From Ruminococcus sp. (GTDB lineage Bacteria; Bacillota; Clostridia; Oscillospirales; Acutalibacteraceae), in contig JAFOED010000041.1 in assembly GCA_017380355.1 (NCBI GenBank), forward strand, positions 1-7,496: 7,496 bases of DNA, given 5' to 3'. The position numbers and the translations under genes were made by a program. Under the pieces are notes generated by a model. The model searched no databases. It was not told the origin of the DNA and was given only the letters and a program-made list of their open reading frames with translations. Shown piece after piece: positions 6,035-7,496 of this stretch (the first letter of the stretch is position 1; every line of letters begins with the position of its first letter).

Positions 6035-6571
6035 TCATTTTGTATATATAGCAACCGAATTTTCGCCGTCACATTCAGAAAGTCGAACAGCAACAGCTTC
6101 ATCTAAAGATGTCGGAATATTCTTTCCAACGAAATTCGCTTTAATCGGAAGCTCGGAGTGACCGCGGTCAATAAGTACACACAGCTGAATACGTGACGCT
6201 CTTCCTAAATCGAGTACAGCGTCAAGAGCGGCACGAGCAGTACGTCCCGTGAAAATAACGTCATCTACAAGCACGACCGTCTTTCCTGTTATATCAAAAT
6301 CAACCTTAGTATCGGTAAGCACAGGGGTATCATCAGACTTTTCACGGTCATCTCTATAGTGAGTAATATCGAGCACGCCGACTTCGACTCTGTTTTTATC
6401 GATTTCGTAAATATTTTCAGCGAGTCTGTGTGCAAGCGGAACACCACGCGATTTAATACCTATAAGGCACAGGTTTTTTGTACCGCGATTCTTCTCGATA
6501 ATCTGGTGAGATATTCGCTTTAACACACGATTAATATCAGATTCATTAAGCAGCTGTGCTTTGAGTTCCAT
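6035..6571 (-). CDS. pyrR: PyrR: pyrimidine operon RNA-binding attenuator / uracil phosphoribosyltransferase
   Basis: A 178-residue cytoplasmic protein of the PyrR family. In Gram-positive bacteria it binds pyr mRNA when UMP is high and promotes termination; it also has uracil phosphoribosyltransferase activity. Matching segments are the N-terminal LNESDINRVLKRISHQI (8-24), GIKSRGVPLA near 38-47, an LDITHYRDD segment (67-75), the PRPP loop VVLVDDVIFTGRT (99-111) and the C-terminal LIDRGHSELPIKANFVGKN region. Length is normal for the family. The ATG follows TAAGGAG at 6-nt spacing. In many relatives pyrR leads the pyr operon behind an attenuator; here it stands alone, with its own promoter, a leader of roughly 36 nt and an immediate terminator, so it must act on pyr genes elsewhere. 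A palindrome over its -10 box suggests protein-based control. Confidence 0.96.
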   Translation of the reverse strand: MELKAQLLNESDINRVLKRISHQIIEKNRGTKNLCLIGIKSRGVPLAHRLAENIYEIDKNRVEVGVLDITHYRDDREKSDDTPVLTDTKVDFDITGKTVVLVDDVIFTGRTARAALDAVLDLGRASRIQLCVLIDRGHSELPIKANFVGKNIPTSLDEAVAVRLSECDGENSVAIYTK

Positions 6572-6598
6572 AGCGTTCTCCTTAGAATAGCAAAGTTA

Positions 6599-6627
6599 TT
6601 ATTCTACTATTGTAGAATAACATCTAC
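6599..6627. promoter_or_regulatory. Palindromic putative operator overlapping the pyrR -10
   Basis: TTATTCTAC (6599-6607) and GTAGAATAA (6612-6620) form a perfect 9-bp inverted repeat around TATT. A third half-site, TCTAC (6623-6627), again faces the GTAGA of the second arm. The predicted pyrR -10 (6614-6619) lies inside the right arm, so a bound repressor would block pyrR. Without a T-run it is not a terminator. The regulator is unknown. Confidence 0.45.
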
Positions 6628-6643
6628 AAGGCTGTGTTGTCAA
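6614..6643 (-). promoter_or_regulatory. Predicted pyrR promoter
   Basis: On the minus strand a consensus TTGACA (6638-6643), an 18-bp spacer and TATTCT (6614-6619) preceded by TGT, an extended -10. The start would lie near 6607, inside the palindrome. The -10 is a moderate match and the -35 is perfect. Confidence 0.6.
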
Positions 6644-6668
6644 TGAAAACAAAGAAATCGTTTTATCC

Positions 6669-6697
6669 TTGACAATATTCTTCTAAAAATGTACTAT
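6669..6697 (+). promoter_or_regulatory. Predicted promoter of glycyl-tRNA synthetase
   Basis: Consensus TTGACA (6669-6674), a 17-bp spacer and TACTAT (6692-6697). The start near 6704 leaves a leader of about 31 nt before the GTG, too short for a T-box. It is back to back with the pyrR promoter, with 25 bp between the two -35 boxes. Confidence 0.78.
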
Positions 6698-6722
6698 ATA
6701 GGGTGTATGAAAAACAAAATCT

Positions 6723-6727
6723 GGAGG
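6723..6727 (+). promoter_or_regulatory. Ribosome binding site that selects a GTG start
   Basis: GGAGG lies 7 nt before the GTG at 6735-6737. The first in-frame ATG (6756-6758) has no such site at usual distance, so GTG is the better start. Confidence 0.8.
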
Positions 6728-6734
6728 GATACTT

Positions 6735-7496
6735 GTGAAAAATACTGACAAGTCTATGGAAAAAATCGTTGCTTTATGTAAAGGCAGAGGTTTTGTATAT
6801 CCGGGCTCTGAAATTTACGGCGGTTTAGCTAATACTTGGGATTACGGCCCACTTGGTATGGAGCTCAAGAACAACATCAAAAAAGCATGGCTCAAAAAGT
6901 TTGTACAGGAGAACAAGTACAACGTAGGTCTTGACTCTGCTATTCTTATGAATCCGCAGACATGGGTGGCATCTGGTCACTTAGGCGGCTTCTCTGACCC
7001 TCTTATGGACTGTAAAGACTGTAAGACTCGTCACAGAGCTGACAACCTCATCGAGGATTTCGATGGTACTAACGTTGCAGGCTGGACAAACGAGCAGATG
7101 ACTGAATACATCAAAGAGAAGAACATTCCTTGTCCTAACTGTGGCAAGCAGAACTTCACAGACATCAGACAATTCAACCTTATGTTCAAAACTTTCCAGG
7201 GCGTTACTGAGGACTCAAAAGCTGAGCTTTACCTCCGTCCTGAAACAGCACAGGGTATTTTCGTAAACTTCGCGAATATTCAGCGTACAACACGTAAGAA
7301 GGTTCCTTTCGGTGTTGCACAGATTGGTAAGTCTTTCAGAAACGAAATCACACCTGGTAACTTTATTTTCCGCGTTCGTGAGTTTGAGCAGATGGAACTT
7401 GAGTTCTTCTGCAAGCCCGGTACAGATTTAGAGTGGTTTGCATATTGGAAAGAAACTTGTAAAAATTGGTTGCTCAGCCTTGGTATGAAAGAAGAA
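6735..7496 (+). CDS. glyQS: Glycyl-tRNA synthetase, single-chain (alpha2) type, 3' end missing
   Basis: The first 254 codons are present with no stop; the gene runs off the right edge. The enzyme charges tRNA-Gly with glycine using ATP in the cytoplasm. It is the class II single-chain form (eukaryote/archaea-like, also found in many Firmicutes) rather than the bacterial alpha2beta2 form. Evidence is the N-terminal MEKIVALCKGRGFVYPGSEIYGG (8-30, cited by its ends only), WDYGPLG (35-41), two CxxC pairs (C93/C96 and C133/C136) that probably bind zinc in the insertion, LRPETAQG (167-174), and class II motif 2 from FRNEI (201-205) to VREFEQME (214-221). The start is GTG, chosen by the GGAGG site; an in-frame ATG seven codons later is the alternative. 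It is transcribed from its own promoter, divergently from pyrR. No T-box is present, so glycine-starvation control by that route is unlikely. Confidence 0.96.
   Translation, partial: MKNTDKSMEKIVALCKGRGFVYPGSEIYGGLANTWDYGPLGMELKNNIKKAWLKKFVQENKYNVGLDSAILMNPQTWVASGHLGGFSDPLMDCKDCKTRHRADNLIEDFDGTNVAGWTNEQMTEYIKEKNIPCPNCGKQNFTDIRQFNLMFKTFQGVTEDSKAELYLRPETAQGIFVNFANIQRTTRKKVPFGVAQIGKSFRNEITPGNFIFRVREFEQMELEFFCKPGTDLEWFAYWKETCKNWLLSLGMKEE

Noticed and set aside
6698..6734. T-box leader before glycyl-tRNA synthetase
   Set aside because: Only about 31 nt between predicted start and GTG, without specifier or anti-terminator structure.

Overview
The window looks like an ordinary housekeeping and accessory stretch of a low-GC, strictly anaerobic Firmicute, most likely a gut-type Clostridia (Ruminococcus/Oscillospiraceae-like). 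This is inferred from strong GGAGG-type ribosome sites, TTGACA/TATAAT promoters, AT-rich intergenic DNA, an O2/NO-detoxifying flavodiiron protein, a Gram-positive PyrR, a single-chain glycyl-tRNA synthetase and a Clostridia-style acyl-ACP thioesterase. No database search was possible, so the taxon is a guess.

Layout. Positions 1-250 hold two full copies and the start of a third copy of a 115-bp tandem repeat that runs off the left edge. A predicted leftward promoter (242-270) fires into it. A rightward promoter (375-403) drives a two-gene unit: a COG2509-type FAD-dependent oxidoreductase (441-1805) and xanthine phosphoribosyltransferase xpt (1831-2415). A bidirectional hairpin terminator (2454-2495) separates this unit from a convergent minus-strand unit made of an acyl-ACP thioesterase (3716-4438) followed by a membrane-anchored family 3 glycosidase (2513-3694). 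Upstream of that, also on the minus strand, lie a flavodiiron protein-rubredoxin fusion (4539-5879) and pyrR (6035-6571), each with its own promoter and terminator. A short divergent region carries back-to-back promoters for pyrR and for glycyl-tRNA synthetase (from 6735, cut by the right edge).

How the genes relate. The window holds several short independent transcription units rather than one pathway. Xpt and PyrR are both PRPP-binding type I phosphoribosyltransferase-fold proteins, one for purine salvage and one for pyrimidine control. The flavodiiron protein and the FAD enzyme are redox proteins. Thioesterase and glycosidase are probably cotranscribed (21-nt gap), but no functional link is obvious.

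The points most worth a second look are: the 115-bp tandem repeat, which carries the -10 element of a leftward promoter in every copy; a near-ideal ribosome site and ATG inside the flavodiiron gene, exactly where the rubredoxin domain begins; a perfect palindrome over the pyrR -10 box; and a thioesterase whose active-site Asn and Glu appear to be Val and Gln. I did not find a clearly new multi-gene system.
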